Assembly: GCF_000817785.2 (NCBI RefSeq)
Contig: NZ_JTCM02000040.1
Coordinates: 1-55,163 of the forward strand
Source: Hassallia byssoidea VB512170
GTDB taxonomy: Bacteria; Cyanobacteriota; Cyanobacteriia; Cyanobacteriales; Nostocaceae
Reading direction: 5' to 3'
DNA length: 55,163 nt
This document shows, in pieces, positions 1 to 9,436 of the stretch. The stretch's first letter is position 1; each line of letters starts with the position of its first letter. The position numbers and the translations under genes are program-made. The notes below the pieces were generated by a model that searched no databases, was not told the DNA's origin, and was given only the letters and a program-made list of their open reading frames with translations.

Positions 1-93
1 TCCACTTGGGGAAACCCCAAGACCGCACTGGCTCCCCTGCCACGCCAGATGCTCCACTTGGGGAAACCCCAAGACCGCACTGGCTCCCCTGCC
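1..93. repeat. 52-bp direct repeat with internal palindrome
   Basis: Two copies of a ~52-bp unit lie head to tail, the second cut short at about base 93. Each contains the palindrome CTTGGGGAAACCCCAAG, framed by GCCAG and CTGGC arms. A diverged relative with the same frame but a different core (CGGAGGGAACCTCCG) sits at 16595-16643. This marks it as a dispersed palindromic repeat family with a variable inner stem. It lies directly 3' of fabG. No coding role is seen. Confidence 0.75.
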
Positions 94-106
94 CCCTCTT
101 CTTCAA

Positions 107-904
<798 letters not shown>

Positions 905-960
905 CTAATTATCTTATGGCGATTCGTGCCTGGGACTGACAGCAAATGTAATTTAAATTC

Positions 961-986
961 GTAGTAAGCACTTAAGTGCTTACTAC
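961..986. repeat. Dispersed palindrome, GTAGTAAGC family
   Basis: A perfect 26-bp palindrome beginning GTAGTAAGC and ending GCTTACTAC. It lies three bases beyond the stop codon of the minus-strand gene at 990-1598. Relatives with the same outer arms and different inner bases occur at 15296-15346, 16120-16141 and 19813-19836. Confidence 0.7.
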
Positions 987-989
987 AAG

Positions 990-1598
990 TTAACCAATCG
1001 GACGATTACCCGGATTGACTGCGTGAATGTACTCACTACCAGAATGGGGTCTTCCTCGTTTATAACTGGCTTCTTCTGGTTTACCCCATCCCAACTGCAA
1101 AATTATTTCCAAAAAGTTAGAATTTTCAAACACACATAAACTTGCCCATTCTGTTCTTTGAGCAATTCTCTCTACATCAGCTTTGAGAATGTTTTGGTAT
1201 TGTTTGCTATTATTAAAACTCAAGTATAAATCCATTTCATCTGTTACTTCATCCCAAAAATTCAAAAGAGAACTTTTAGCATTTTTTAATATTTCCACAT
1301 CGCCGGGTAAAGCAATTAATTGAGAATCTACTTCTGGATATCGCAAAATTTTAGTTTTAATAGTTACCTTGCGCCAGACAATTCCGGAAACTTCATATTT
1401 TTTTTGATAGTCGTGAATGGCGGCTTTAAAATCTTCATATGCCGTGAATTTTTGTAGCCCATCACTTTTGATAAACTGGTCAATTAAAGGATTGCCAGAG
1501 ACAGTGACCTCTAACTTTAAACGCTCACCCTTGAGACAGGCTTGGCGTTCAGAACGTAAAATTTGGATTAGTTCCTCGGTAGTATAAACCTTTGACAT
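990..1598 (-). CDS. Conserved hypothetical protein
   Basis: A 202-residue soluble protein that I do not assign to a named family. It has no signal peptide or membrane segment. It is charged and lysine/glutamate-rich, with an alpha/beta character in the middle (residues ~75-125) and a short basic tail with RPHSGSEY near residue 185. The start ATG is preceded by a short A-rich stretch containing GAAC. The neighbours (fabG and a thylakoid thioredoxin-fold gene) give no functional clue. Codon use is like the neighbours. A palindrome lies immediately after the stop and a tandem-repeat block immediately upstream. Confidence 0.7.
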   Translation of the reverse strand: MSKVYTTEELIQILRSERQACLKGERLKLEVTVSGNPLIDQFIKSDGLQKFTAYEDFKAAIHDYQKKYEVSGIVWRKVTIKTKILRYPEVDSQLIALPGDVEILKNAKSSLLNFWDEVTDEMDLYLSFNNSKQYQNILKADVERIAQRTEWASLCVFENSNFLEIILQLGWGKPEEASYKRGRPHSGSEYIHAVNPGNRPIG

Positions 1599-1954
1599 AA
1601 GAACACACTCTATTAGTCATTGGTAATTGGGAATTGAAAATTGGGAATTGGGAATTGGTAATTGAGAATTGGGAATTGGGAATTGGGAATTGGGCAGGAG
1701 GAAGGGGAAAGGGGAAAGGGTAAGAAAAACTTCTTTTCTTCCTTTTCCCTTTACCCTTTAACCTTTGACCCAAATTAAAAAAGCCCATTACCCATTACCC
1801 ATTCCCCAATCCCCAGTCCCTAGTTATTGATTTTGTGCTTATTGCCTCATTATTCCAGAAGGAATATTTAGATATTATCCCCTGATTTCAACTACTATGT
1901 CGTATCTGATTTCACAAAAAAATTAGGACAGACGAATTAAGTCTGCCCCATAAG
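1599..1954. repeat. Gene-free stretch with short tandem repeats
   Basis: About 1616-1697 is a run of imperfect GGAATTG / GGTAATT heptamers. 1699-1760 is a purine/pyrimidine-biased tract built on AAGGGGAA and CCTTTACC. 1780-1815 contains ATTACCC repeats. These are the short tandemly repeated sequences typical of Nostocales intergenic DNA. The remaining ~140 bases are AT-rich without a recognisable element. A 79-codon open frame across the repeats is a by-product of the repeat and is not annotated as a gene. Confidence 0.7.
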
Positions 1955-2545
1955 TTATTCAGTTATTTCACTATTTAACTCGTTGAAGGAACGCCGTTTT
2001 AATTCTACTGATTTATCACGAGGTAATAAATCAAACACTTCGCGCAACCTATCGTCTATTTCTTCATACCGCACTTGACCGTTTTTATTCAAAACTACAT
2101 TACCCGACTGATTAAACACCACGATTTGGGGAACAGCCCCAGAGTAGTAATAACCTGGTTCTGTGGTAGCATAAGTTTCTTTGGGTAAGATAGAATCCAC
2201 ACTTACAGGTATAATCTCTGCGGCGCGACCATAGAATTCTTGTATTCGTGAAACTATAAGGGCATATTGCTTGCAATCGCTGCTGTCCTCCACATAAAAC
2301 GCTAATACTGCGGGTTTATGTTCTGCTAAAGTTTGTGCGAGGGTCTGTTTTGGAGGAACCAGTGAACCATTGCCAGCATAGACTACAAAAATATTGCCAT
2401 CATACGTATCATTATTGATACTTGCAAATGCTGACTGAATCCCAATGATGAACAGGCAAGCTATCAGCAACAGGCATTTAGAGAAAAAATGCCACCAGGA
2501 AAAAATAATTTTGGGTGAAAAATTTAACTTTATACCAGTCATCAA
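1955..2545 (-). CDS. Thylakoid thioredoxin-fold protein, PSI accumulation factor-like
   Basis: A 196-residue protein with an N-terminal hydrophobic segment (residues ~15-40, ending SAFASIN) that could be a signal peptide or membrane anchor. A thioredoxin-like domain follows: AVLAFYVEDSSDCKQYA corresponds to the active-site strand, and VPQIVVFNQSGNVV to the cis-proline strand and turn. The CxxC motif is reduced to a single Cys, so a disulfide reductase activity is not expected. This layout matches cyanobacterial proteins annotated as thylakoid membrane photosystem I accumulation factor. The family name is recalled, not verified. What is seen is the fold, the N-terminal hydrophobic segment and the lost second cysteine. 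Confidence 0.7.
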   Translation of the reverse strand: MMTGIKLNFSPKIIFSWWHFFSKCLLLIACLFIIGIQSAFASINNDTYDGNIFVVYAGNGSLVPPKQTLAQTLAEHKPAVLAFYVEDSSDCKQYALIVSRIQEFYGRAAEIIPVSVDSILPKETYATTEPGYYYSGAVPQIVVFNQSGNVVLNKNGQVRYEEIDDRLREVFDLLPRDKSVELKRRSFNELNSEITE

Positions 2546-2653
2546 AAGAAACCTTTTAACCTCAATTTTGTTCGGCTACTGCGTGAGTTTGTACTGAATA
2601 AAGCGAATTAAGCCGGATATATAATTACGCCGAAGTACCAAGTTTTAAGATAA

Positions 2654-2797
2654 CGCTTGGAGGGGGGATGAGGGGAGAGGGGGAGGGGGGGGGAGATGGG
2701 GAGACAAGGAGACAAGGAGACAAAGGAGACAAGGAGACAAGGGAGACGAGGAGACAAACTCCCCCTGCCCCCTGCCCCCTGCCCCCTTGTCCCCTTG
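2654..2797. repeat. G-rich short tandem repeat (GGAGACAA) and CCCCCTG run
   Basis: Strand-biased low-complexity DNA: GGGGGAG runs, then about eight copies of GGAGACAA, then CCCCCTG copies. It lies between the divergent promoters of the thioredoxin-fold gene and murT. It is likely a slippage-generated repeat. Confidence 0.7.
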
Positions 2798-2838
2798 TGG
2801 CTATAAGCTAGTAACCGCGAGAAAATTAGGATACAGAT

Positions 2839-4176
2839 GTGGGAAAAATTAAATTTATAGATAGACTGAGACTAGGCTTTGCGGTGTCGGTAGCGAAAAG
2901 TGTAACTTTTGGAGTGCGATCGCTTCGTCTGGGTGCTGCTAGTGTATTACCAGGCTCAATTGCTCGTCGCATTGAACCTCAATTATTGCAGTTATTGAGT
3001 CAGCAAGTTAAAAACGGTGTAATTTTAATTGCTGGTACTAACGGGAAAACTACAACATCGCTACTTTTATGTGAGATACTGCAACGTCAAGGCTACCGCG
3101 TAGCGCATAATTCTACAGGTGCAAACCTGGAAAATGGCTTGATGACGGCGTTGATGGAAAACTCCAACTTGCTAGGTAAGCTGGATGTTGATTACGCCAT
3201 TTTAGAAGTGGATGAGAATATTGTGCCTCTTGTTTTGGCACCAATTCAACCAAAGCTGATTCTTTGTTTAAATTTGTTCCGCGACCAACTTGACAGATAT
3301 GGGGAAGTTGATACTATTAGTAAGCGTTGGACGAAAGCGATCGCTACTTTACCTTCTCAAACTATCGTCGTCGCTAACGCTGACGATCCAACCATCTGTT
3401 ATCTTGGTCAGCAATTATCTCAGCAAAAAGTCTCATTCTTCGGTTTGAATGAACCAGAAAACTATCTCGAAGCAATTCCCCATGCTGTTGATTCTATTTA
3501 TTGTCCCAAATGCGGACATGCTTTAAACTACAAAGGAGTTTATTTATCCCATATGGGTGAATATTCCTGTCCTAGTTGCGGCTTTAGTAGAAGTCAACCG
3601 ACGCTTGATAGCAGCGAATGGCAGCAAATTCTCGTCGGGTTGTATAACAAATATAATACTCTAGCTGCTGCTACTGCGGCTAAAGAATTAGGTGTTGATG
3701 AAGTAATTATCCGCGATGCAATTCCTAATTTTCAAGCTGCTTTTGGTCGTGCCGAAGAATTAAAAATTAATGGCAAAAATGTCAGAATTCTGTTATCAAA
3801 AAATCCTGTAGGCACAAATGAAACTATTAGAGTAGTAACTCAAAGCAGTGATACAACAACTTTGCTGGTGTTGAATGATAAAATTCAAGATGGCGAAGAT
3901 GTTTCTTGGATTTGGGATGTCGATACAGAGAAATTGGTAGAACGTGGAGGTACTTTGGTAGTTAGTGGCGATCGCGCTTATGATATGGCGTTGCGTCTTC
4001 GCTACAGCGAATCTTCTCCCCAAAGCAATTTTAATCTGATTGTGCAAGAAAATTTGCGTCAAGCTATCAATACTGCTTTAGAACGCACGCCACTTAACGA
4101 AACTTTACATATCTTACCTACTTATACAGCCATGCTAGATGTGCGAGAAGCATTGACGGGTAGGAAGATTAGATAA
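2839..4176 (+). CDS. murT: Lipid II isoglutaminyl synthase, MurT subunit
   Basis: Mur-ligase-type ATPase that with the GatD amidotransferase amidates the D-Glu of lipid II. The 445-residue protein has the P-loop GTNGKT at residues 66-71. An inserted zinc ribbon has Cys222, Cys225, Cys244 and Cys247 (CPKCG and CPSCG), typical of MurT and not of MurC-F. A DUF1727-type C-terminal domain follows, containing YTAMLDVREAL. Translation starts at GTG 2839, with TTAGGA upstream as a likely ribosome site. The partner gatD lies downstream on the same strand at 5103, but a minus-strand gene sits between them, so they are unlikely to be tightly translationally coupled. Confidence 0.9.
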   Translation: MGKIKFIDRLRLGFAVSVAKSVTFGVRSLRLGAASVLPGSIARRIEPQLLQLLSQQVKNGVILIAGTNGKTTTSLLLCEILQRQGYRVAHNSTGANLENGLMTALMENSNLLGKLDVDYAILEVDENIVPLVLAPIQPKLILCLNLFRDQLDRYGEVDTISKRWTKAIATLPSQTIVVANADDPTICYLGQQLSQQKVSFFGLNEPENYLEAIPHAVDSIYCPKCGHALNYKGVYLSHMGEYSCPSCGFSRSQPTLDSSEWQQILVGLYNKYNTLAAATAAKELGVDEVIIRDAIPNFQAAFGRAEELKINGKNVRILLSKNPVGTNETIRVVTQSSDTTTLLVLNDKIQDGEDVSWIWDVDTEKLVERGGTLVVSGDRAYDMALRLRYSESSPQSNFNLIVQENLRQAINTALERTPLNETLHILPTYTAMLDVREALTGRKIR

Positions 4177-4182
4177 TTTGGT

Positions 4183-4308
4183 AATGGGTAATGGGTAATG
4201 GGTAATGGGTAATGGGTAATGGGTAATAACTTTTCTCATTCCCAGTTTTCTATTAGCAATTACCAATTCCCTATTACCAATTCCCTATTACCAATTCCCC
4301 ATTACCCA
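4183..4308. repeat. Short tandem repeats (TAATGGG and ACCAATTCCC)
   Basis: About seven TAATGGG heptamers followed by an inverted-sense run of ACCAATTCCC copies, located between murT and the convergent gene at 4310. The two halves are partly complementary and could form a long hairpin. That would suit a bidirectional terminator, which is inference. Confidence 0.65.
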
Positions 4309-4309
4309 A

Positions 4310-4711
4310 TTATTGCAACTTCACAGCTGCACGTTGTAAAGGTAGAACTTCTTCCAAAGTTAATTCGTGGTCGGTTGTCAAGTGACTGTTACAACAAATT
4401 GTGCTGAAAAATACTTGCTGACCAACTACTTGCGAAAAATGCTTTTCTAGTAGTAAACGCGATGTAATATCTCCTAATAAGTCGGAAAGGTCTTTTGTGA
4501 GTTGGTCTCTATCATCGCGGTGAACCATTCTAAATTTGAAAGGTTTTTCACCTACCAAATTTCTAATATCGGAGTCAAACTTGTCATATGTGCCTTGAAC
4601 ATACGCAAAAGATACTTCCTCTAAAAATTTCCAAGCTTCGGGAAATATTTCCCTAATTTTTTCGAGATGGTTCTCAGTTTGGTAGACCAAAGTAGCCGTT
4701 TTACAATCCAT
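4310..4711 (-). CDS. Conserved hypothetical protein between murT and gatD
   Basis: A 133-residue soluble protein with no recognised family. It is mixed helical, with acidic and basic residues interleaved, a KFRMVHRDDRDQL segment near residue 80 and a CCNSH motif near residue 108. There is no signal or membrane segment. It is encoded antisense to its flanking genes and converges on murT. Nothing visible links it to cell-wall amidation, so its placement between the pair may be an insertion. Confidence 0.65.
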   Translation of the reverse strand: MDCKTATLVYQTENHLEKIREIFPEAWKFLEEVSFAYVQGTYDKFDSDIRNLVGEKPFKFRMVHRDDRDQLTKDLSDLLGDITSRLLLEKHFSQVVGQQVFFSTICCNSHLTTDHELTLEEVLPLQRAAVKLQ

Positions 4712-5102
4712 ATGGTAATTTTGACGGTGTTTAAATCAACCGAATGCACCCTGTAATCTTACGGCTTAATGCCCATAATTCTACCAATAATGTTATATAT
4801 TTTCAAATTTAAAAACGACACGTTGTCAAACTAGAAAAACTGTGACTTCAAATACAAAAATAAATTAAAAAGTAAGTATTTTAAATGTGAATTTATTCGG
4901 CAACAGTTCAATCAAAATAAAATTTACACCAACCGATTTACCTGATGATGGCAATTTTTTTAGTAGCAAATACACCATTGAGGACAAATTCACGATATGC
5001 TTACCCAAACCGAAATTACTTCACCATCTCGCTTATATGCACCGGATTAGCCGACCATAGTTAGAAAAAGAAAGTTATGAATTATTAGTTAAGAGAGGAT
5101 TT
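4712..5102 (+). other. Gene-free stretch upstream of gatD
   Basis: AT-rich intergenic DNA between the divergent genes at 4711 and 5103. It should hold both promoters. A 17-codon open frame at 4997-5050 begins ATGCTTACC behind GAGGAC and ends before gatD; it could be a leader peptide but has no other support. A purine-rich AAGAGAGGAT just before 5103 is a good ribosome site for gatD. No RNA gene or repeat family was recognised. Confidence 0.5.
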
Positions 5103-5909
5103 ATGAGTTTTGAATTAACAATAGGTTGGTTATATCCGACGTTGATGAGTACTTATGGCGATCGCGGTAACGTTATCACCATACAACGCCGCGCCCAATG
5201 GCGGGGATATAATGTGAGGGTCTTACCCCTGGATCAGAACGCTACCGCAGATGATATAAAGTCTGTAGATTTGATTGTTGGTGGTGGCGCACAAGACCGT
5301 CAGCAAGAAATTGTCATGCGCGATTTGCAAGGTGCGAAAGCGGGCGCAATGCGCGAGAAAATCGAAAATGGTACTCCGGGAGTGTTTACTTGTGGTTCAC
5401 CGCAATTGTTGGGACATTATTATGAACCAGGTTTGGGACAGCGGATTGAAGGTTTGAGAATACTTGATTTAGTTTCGGTACATCCTGGTGAAAATACTAA
5501 GCGCTGTATTGGGAACTTGGTGATAGAAGTTACAGCAAATCGTTTGGCGCGGGATTTGGAAGAGATGACGGGTGGTAAAGCCTATTTAGTTGGCTTTGAA
5601 AATCACGGCGGACGCACTAAGCTGGGTAAGGTGGAAGCTTTGGGAAAAGTAGTGTACGGTTTGGGTAATAATGGTGAAGATGGGACAGAAGGAGCATTTT
5701 ATCAAAATGCGATCGCCACTTATTCCCACGGTCCCTTGTTACCAAAAAATCCCTTTGTCGCAGATTGGTTAATTCAAACAGCGTTGCGGCTAAAATATCA
5801 ACAACCGATTTCTTTGAAGCCTTTAGATGATACTTTGGCAATGCAAGCGCGAGAAGCAATGTTTAAGCGGTTGAAAGTCAATCCACAAACGAACGCACTA
5901 CAACACTAA
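5103..5909 (+). CDS. gatD: Lipid II isoglutaminyl synthase, GatD glutamine amidotransferase subunit
   Basis: CobB/CobQ-like class I glutamine amidotransferase that hydrolyses glutamine and passes ammonia to MurT. The 268-residue protein has nucleophile Cys97 in FTCGSPQLLG and the partner His209 in YSHGPLLPKNP. The usual CGGYQ elbow is CGSPQ here. ENHGGRT at residues 167-172 is also typical of the family. The start is supported by AGAGAGGAT seven bases upstream. The partner murT is at 2839-4176. Cobyric acid synthase paralogues are larger and carry an N-terminal dethiobiotin-synthetase domain that is absent here. Confidence 0.9.
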   Translation: MSFELTIGWLYPTLMSTYGDRGNVITIQRRAQWRGYNVRVLPLDQNATADDIKSVDLIVGGGAQDRQQEIVMRDLQGAKAGAMREKIENGTPGVFTCGSPQLLGHYYEPGLGQRIEGLRILDLVSVHPGENTKRCIGNLVIEVTANRLARDLEEMTGGKAYLVGFENHGGRTKLGKVEALGKVVYGLGNNGEDGTEGAFYQNAIATYSHGPLLPKNPFVADWLIQTALRLKYQQPISLKPLDDTLAMQAREAMFKRLKVNPQTNALQH

Positions 5910-5989
5910 ATGAAATACGCACAGGAGTATTTCTCTGCGTCCCTCTGCGATAACCTTTGCGTCTCTGGTGCGTTTAATTCCTAACTTTC

Positions 5990-6814
5990 CTAAGCACGCC
6001 AATGGTAACGTGGTATCCAGCCAAGAATTTGTTGTGCTTGAGTAGTATCGATAAGTGCTTTATAAGGGGCACGATCAAATTCTAAACCTCCTCGCCAACT
6101 AACGCCAGGTAATAGAGAACTTGCTAATTCCCGGCTTGTTTTCTGTGCCGATGAAATGTCATCAGCGCACAGTAACAGTGCAACATGTCCAGGATTGGGA
6201 CATTTTAGCGCACATATTGTAGCGTTTGCCAAGTCGCGGACATCGATAAATGCCCCGTACTCCCAAAACGGCTTCCACTCAAATTCTGGTTCAGCTTGAC
6301 GACGCGATCGAATATACTTGTAAACGTCTTCGTTGAATACACCTGGCGGTCTAAGGCAGATCGTTGATATACCAGTACTATTGGTAAATAATCGGCACAT
6401 TTCTTCAGCAAGATATTTTGAAATGCCGTAAGTAGTCTTCGGATAACAGGGGTGGTTATCGTCAAGTGGGAGATAGTCTGGGGTTCTCTCACCCTTAAAA
6501 ATGCCTAAAACGTCAACGCTGCTAAAGAAGATGATACGCTTAACTTTTGCCTCGGCTGCTGCCAAAAGTACGTGCCAAGTACCAAGAAGATTAGTGTCCA
6601 TGATATCTTCAGCAGTCTCATCGCTGTAACCCAGCAAAGCTGCAAGATGCACAATGAAATCACATCCACTTGCTGCATCGCGCACTGAATCTAAGTTGCG
6701 GATATCGTCACCATTTGCTAAGTCAAAGCCAATCACCTCAAATCCTTCACTTTTTAAGGTGGCTTCTATAACTGAACCAATCATGCCTTGATTTCCGGTG
6801 ACTAACACTTTCAT
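5990..6814 (-). CDS. NAD-dependent epimerase/dehydratase family protein
   Basis: Extended short-chain dehydrogenase of 274 residues. The N-terminal Rossmann motif VTGNQGMIGS binds NAD(P), and the YGISK motif near residue 150 gives the catalytic Tyr and Lys. The sequence LRPPGVF after it is typical of nucleotide-sugar epimerases and their relatives. The substrate cannot be read from sequence. It could act on a sugar nucleotide or be a uronate dehydrogenase-like enzyme. It stands alone on the minus strand; the next gene (hicB) diverges. Confidence 0.85.
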   Translation of the reverse strand: MKVLVTGNQGMIGSVIEATLKSEGFEVIGFDLANGDDIRNLDSVRDAASGCDFIVHLAALLGYSDETAEDIMDTNLLGTWHVLLAAAEAKVKRIIFFSSVDVLGIFKGERTPDYLPLDDNHPCYPKTTYGISKYLAEEMCRLFTNSTGISTICLRPPGVFNEDVYKYIRSRRQAEPEFEWKPFWEYGAFIDVRDLANATICALKCPNPGHVALLLCADDISSAQKTSRELASSLLPGVSWRGGLEFDRAPYKALIDTTQAQQILGWIPRYHWRA

Positions 6815-6924
6815 GAGTTAGAATTTCTAGGGATAACTTATTATCCTAATCAAGGGCGATCGCTGCTGATAACTCATTCGACTAAAGTGTTAGCATCCAG
6901 ATAAAGTAACTAAGTAATCAAGTA

Positions 6925-7155
6925 ATGACTGTGGCAAAGCCTCAAGCCAAACCAAAGCGCAAAGTACTGCTGTACCCTGGCGAAGACGGCTATTTTGTTG
7001 TCGAAGTGCCGAGTTTACCCGGTTGCATTAGCCAGGGAAAAACTCGTCAAGAGGCTGTGGCAAACATCTGTGAAGCGATTACTCTTTACATTGAAGTTCT
7101 TCAAGATCGAGGTGAACCCGTACCCGACGATACAGTTGAGATCGTACTGGTATGA
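6925..7155 (+). CDS. hicB: HicB-family antitoxin
   Basis: A 76-residue protein with the degraded RNase-H-like HicB fold: YPGEDGYFVVEVPSLPGCISQGKTRQEAVANICEAI is the diagnostic region (residues ~18-53). HicB neutralises HicA, an mRNA interferase. There is no separate C-terminal DNA-binding domain, as in the short HicB forms. Its stop overlaps the start of the following hicA remnant by four bases (ATGA), the normal operon arrangement. The toxin reading frame downstream is broken, so this antitoxin may now be orphaned. Confidence 0.9.
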   Translation: MTVAKPQAKPKRKVLLYPGEDGYFVVEVPSLPGCISQGKTRQEAVANICEAITLYIEVLQDRGEPVPDDTVEIVLV

Positions 7156-7340
7156 GTAAATTGCCTGTTATTTCAGGTGCAGAGTGTGTCAAAGCACTGA
7201 AAAAAATCGGCTTTGTTGTAGATCGTCAGCGTGGGAGTCACATCATTTTAGTTCGTGAAGAACAGTACAACGACCATTGCACTTGTAGCTGAGATTAAAC
7301 CGTGTTACAGAACAATAGGGCGATTCATTTGTTTAATAAT
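7152..7340 (+). pseudogene. hicA: Decayed HicA toxin gene
   Basis: The frame opens at ATG 7152, overlapping hicB, and encodes a clear HicA start: KLPVISGAECVKALKKIGF, then RQRGSHIIL with the catalytic His. It ends at TGA 7290-7292 after 46 residues. A shifted frame from about 7261 continues with TTTIALVAEIKP, which matches the expected next strand of HicA, and then loses similarity around the GTLRSIIRQAGL region. This shows a frameshift near 7258-7262 plus further decay. The end coordinate is approximate. Confidence 0.75.
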
Positions 7341-7379
7341 AGGAGAAAATGCACTTCTTTGCGATGTGGAGTTTAAACC

Positions 7380-8342
7380 ATGCCTTGTGATGAAGCTACC
7401 CAGCCTAAACCACTAACACCTACCGACGCTACTAAACAAAGCCAACATCGAATTCTCTCTAGGCAAGAAATAAATGTTTTGAACGAACGGTCTAACTATT
7501 TAGGCATGGTACAACTTGGTGTGCATCTGGCAATTACTGGATGCAGTGGCTATTTATATGCCTCGAATTTTGGTAATTGGTGGGTGGCAATACCAGCACT
7601 TTTCATCTATGGGTTTAGTATTGCTGCAATGTTTGCACCAATGCATGAAGCCGTTCACAGAACAGCTTTTGCCAACAATCGCTTGAATGATATTGTCGGT
7701 TGGTTTGCCGGACTGCTTTCGTATTACAACAGTACTTATTTTCGTTACTTTCACAAGTGGCATCATCTTTATAGCCGCATTCCGGGTAAAGACCCAGAAC
7801 TAACCGAAATAACGCCGAAAAATTGGGCTGAATACCTACTGGTGATAAGTGGCTTGCCTTGGTGGTATGCTCATATTAACGGACATTTTCGGGTTGCATT
7901 CGGTTTACTTGACGATTGTCCGTTTATTCCTTTATCGGCGCGATCGCAAGTTATTCGCTCAACTCGTTTGCACTTAGGTGTTTATGCAGGAGCGATCGCA
8001 GTTTCTCTAATATGCGGTCAACCTTGGTTTTTCCTTTATTGGCTACTGCCGCTGATGGTTGGTCAGCCAATTCTGCGCTTCATTTTACTGGCAGAGCATA
8101 CAGGTTGTACTTTAGACAATAATCTTACCACAAATACACGCACAACGCTGACACTTCTACCTGTGCGCTTGCTCATGTGGAATATGCCATTTCATGCCGA
8201 GCATCATTTATACCCGTCACTCCCTTTCCACGCACTGCCTAAAGCCCATCAACAGTTGAGTTCACACTTTACCCACGTCGATCCGGGATACATCAAAGTC
8301 AACCGCGATATTATAGGTAAATTGGGACAATTAGAGCCATGA
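7380..8342 (+). CDS. Membrane fatty acid desaturase-like di-iron enzyme
   Basis: A 320-residue integral membrane protein with three histidine boxes: HEAVH (89-93), HKWHH (125-129) and HAEHH (near 275). These bind the di-iron centre of the desaturase/hydroxylase superfamily. Hydrophobic segments at ~45-85, ~150-165 and ~200-230 frame the boxes. The substrate is unknown; the family also contains carotenoid ketolases and hydroxylases. Its stop codon overlaps the start of the next gene (ATGA at 8339), and a ligase-like gene follows ten bases after that, so it is best read as the first gene of a three-gene operon. It is unrelated in box sequence to desC at 19838. Confidence 0.85.
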   Translation: MPCDEATQPKPLTPTDATKQSQHRILSRQEINVLNERSNYLGMVQLGVHLAITGCSGYLYASNFGNWWVAIPALFIYGFSIAAMFAPMHEAVHRTAFANNRLNDIVGWFAGLLSYYNSTYFRYFHKWHHLYSRIPGKDPELTEITPKNWAEYLLVISGLPWWYAHINGHFRVAFGLLDDCPFIPLSARSQVIRSTRLHLGVYAGAIAVSLICGQPWFFLYWLLPLMVGQPILRFILLAEHTGCTLDNNLTTNTRTTLTLLPVRLLMWNMPFHAEHHLYPSLPFHALPKAHQQLSSHFTHVDPGYIKVNRDIIGKLGQLEP

Positions 8343-9352
8343 CGACTCTTGGTTGTCTAAGGTTAGAGAACTTTCAGCTACAGTGTGGCGCGGTTCTAAG
8401 AGAAGCGCAACTAGTGTACCAAACCTACGGCGAACTTGCGAGCGATCGCAGCAATGCCATCCTCTACCCAACTTCTTACGGAGCGCAACATTACGATATT
8501 GACTGGCTAATTCGTCCCGATAGTATTCTTGACCCCAGTCGCTGGTTCATTATCATTCCCAATATGTTTGGTAATGGACTGTCAAGTTCGCCCAGCAACT
8601 GCAAAGACTGTGAACTAAGCGAACAAGGCTTTTGGTTTAGTCATGTAGATAATGTTCGCGCTCAAGAACAACTGTTGCGGGAAGTATTTGGAATTGAACG
8701 TTTAGCGCTGATTTATGGCTGGTCAATGGGCGCACAGCAGGCGTATCACTGGGGGGCATTGAGGAGCGATCGCGTCGCGAGGATTGCCGCGCTGTGCGGC
8801 ACGGCTCGTACCACTGATCACAATCGTATTTTTCTCCTAAGTCTGCGAACAGCACTGACAGCAGACCCCGCTTGGAATGGCTTCTTCTTTGAAGCTGTCC
8901 CAGAGCGTGGATTGAAAGCTTTTGCGCGGATTTATGCGAGTTGGGCTGCTTCCCAAGCGTTTTACCGCGAGGGCATTTACTACCAACTCGGTTATACATC
9001 CTTGTCAGACTACTTGCTGCGCGGATGGGAATCCAACTACAAAAAGCGAGACCCGCACAATTTGCTGGCAATGATTGATACCTGGCTGCACTGTGATATT
9101 AGCGATAACTCTATTTATCAAGATGATTATAGAGGCGCTCTAGCTGCAATTTCCGCGAAGACCTTGGTAATGCCTGCTACCACAGATTTATATTTTCCGC
9201 CAGAAGATTGTGCTGCCGAGGCTGCTTTGATTCCTAAGGCAAAGTATCTGCCGATTCCTTCAATCTGGGGACACAAAGCAGGGAACCCCTACGAAAATCC
9301 GGAAGATGAAGTTTTCATCCGCACTGCGATTCGAGAATTACTGGAAGATTGA
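8339..9352 (+). CDS. MetX-like alpha/beta hydrolase (homoserine acetyltransferase family)
   Basis: A 337-residue alpha/beta-fold enzyme resembling homoserine O-acyltransferases. The nucleophile elbow is GWSMGA with Ser129, the acid is in ATTDLYFPPED, and the histidine is in WGHKAGNP near the end. The N-terminal YQTYGEL and the NMFGNGLSSSPSN oxyanion-side loop are typical of MetX-related proteins. It may transfer or hydrolyse an acyl group. The genomic link to a desaturase and an ATP-dependent amide ligase favours a dedicated pathway over methionine synthesis. It overlaps the desaturase stop by four bases. Confidence 0.82.
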   Translation: MTTLGCLRLENFQLQCGAVLREAQLVYQTYGELASDRSNAILYPTSYGAQHYDIDWLIRPDSILDPSRWFIIIPNMFGNGLSSSPSNCKDCELSEQGFWFSHVDNVRAQEQLLREVFGIERLALIYGWSMGAQQAYHWGALRSDRVARIAALCGTARTTDHNRIFLLSLRTALTADPAWNGFFFEAVPERGLKAFARIYASWAASQAFYREGIYYQLGYTSLSDYLLRGWESNYKKRDPHNLLAMIDTWLHCDISDNSIYQDDYRGALAAISAKTLVMPATTDLYFPPEDCAAEAALIPKAKYLPIPSIWGHKAGNPYENPEDEVFIRTAIRELLED

Positions 9353-9436
9353 AACTAAGGATTGTGTAGGTTTGAATTGGATGGGATGAGAATCCCTGGT
9401 TATTATATACTATCTAGTTGGTTATTGTGTACAATT

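Noticed and set aside
4183-4308. Tandem TAATGGG repeats considered as CRISPR or coding
   Set aside because: Period seven with no spacers. Open frames across it are artefacts of the repeat.
4997-5050. 17-codon frame upstream of gatD as a leader peptide
   Set aside because: Has an ATG and a weak purine-rich site but no attenuator hairpins or codon bias. Too short to support from sequence alone.
9362-9436. Upstream extension of the glutamine-synthetase-like gene
   Set aside because: The 25 extra residues do not resemble the family, and ATG 9437 begins the conserved N-terminus.
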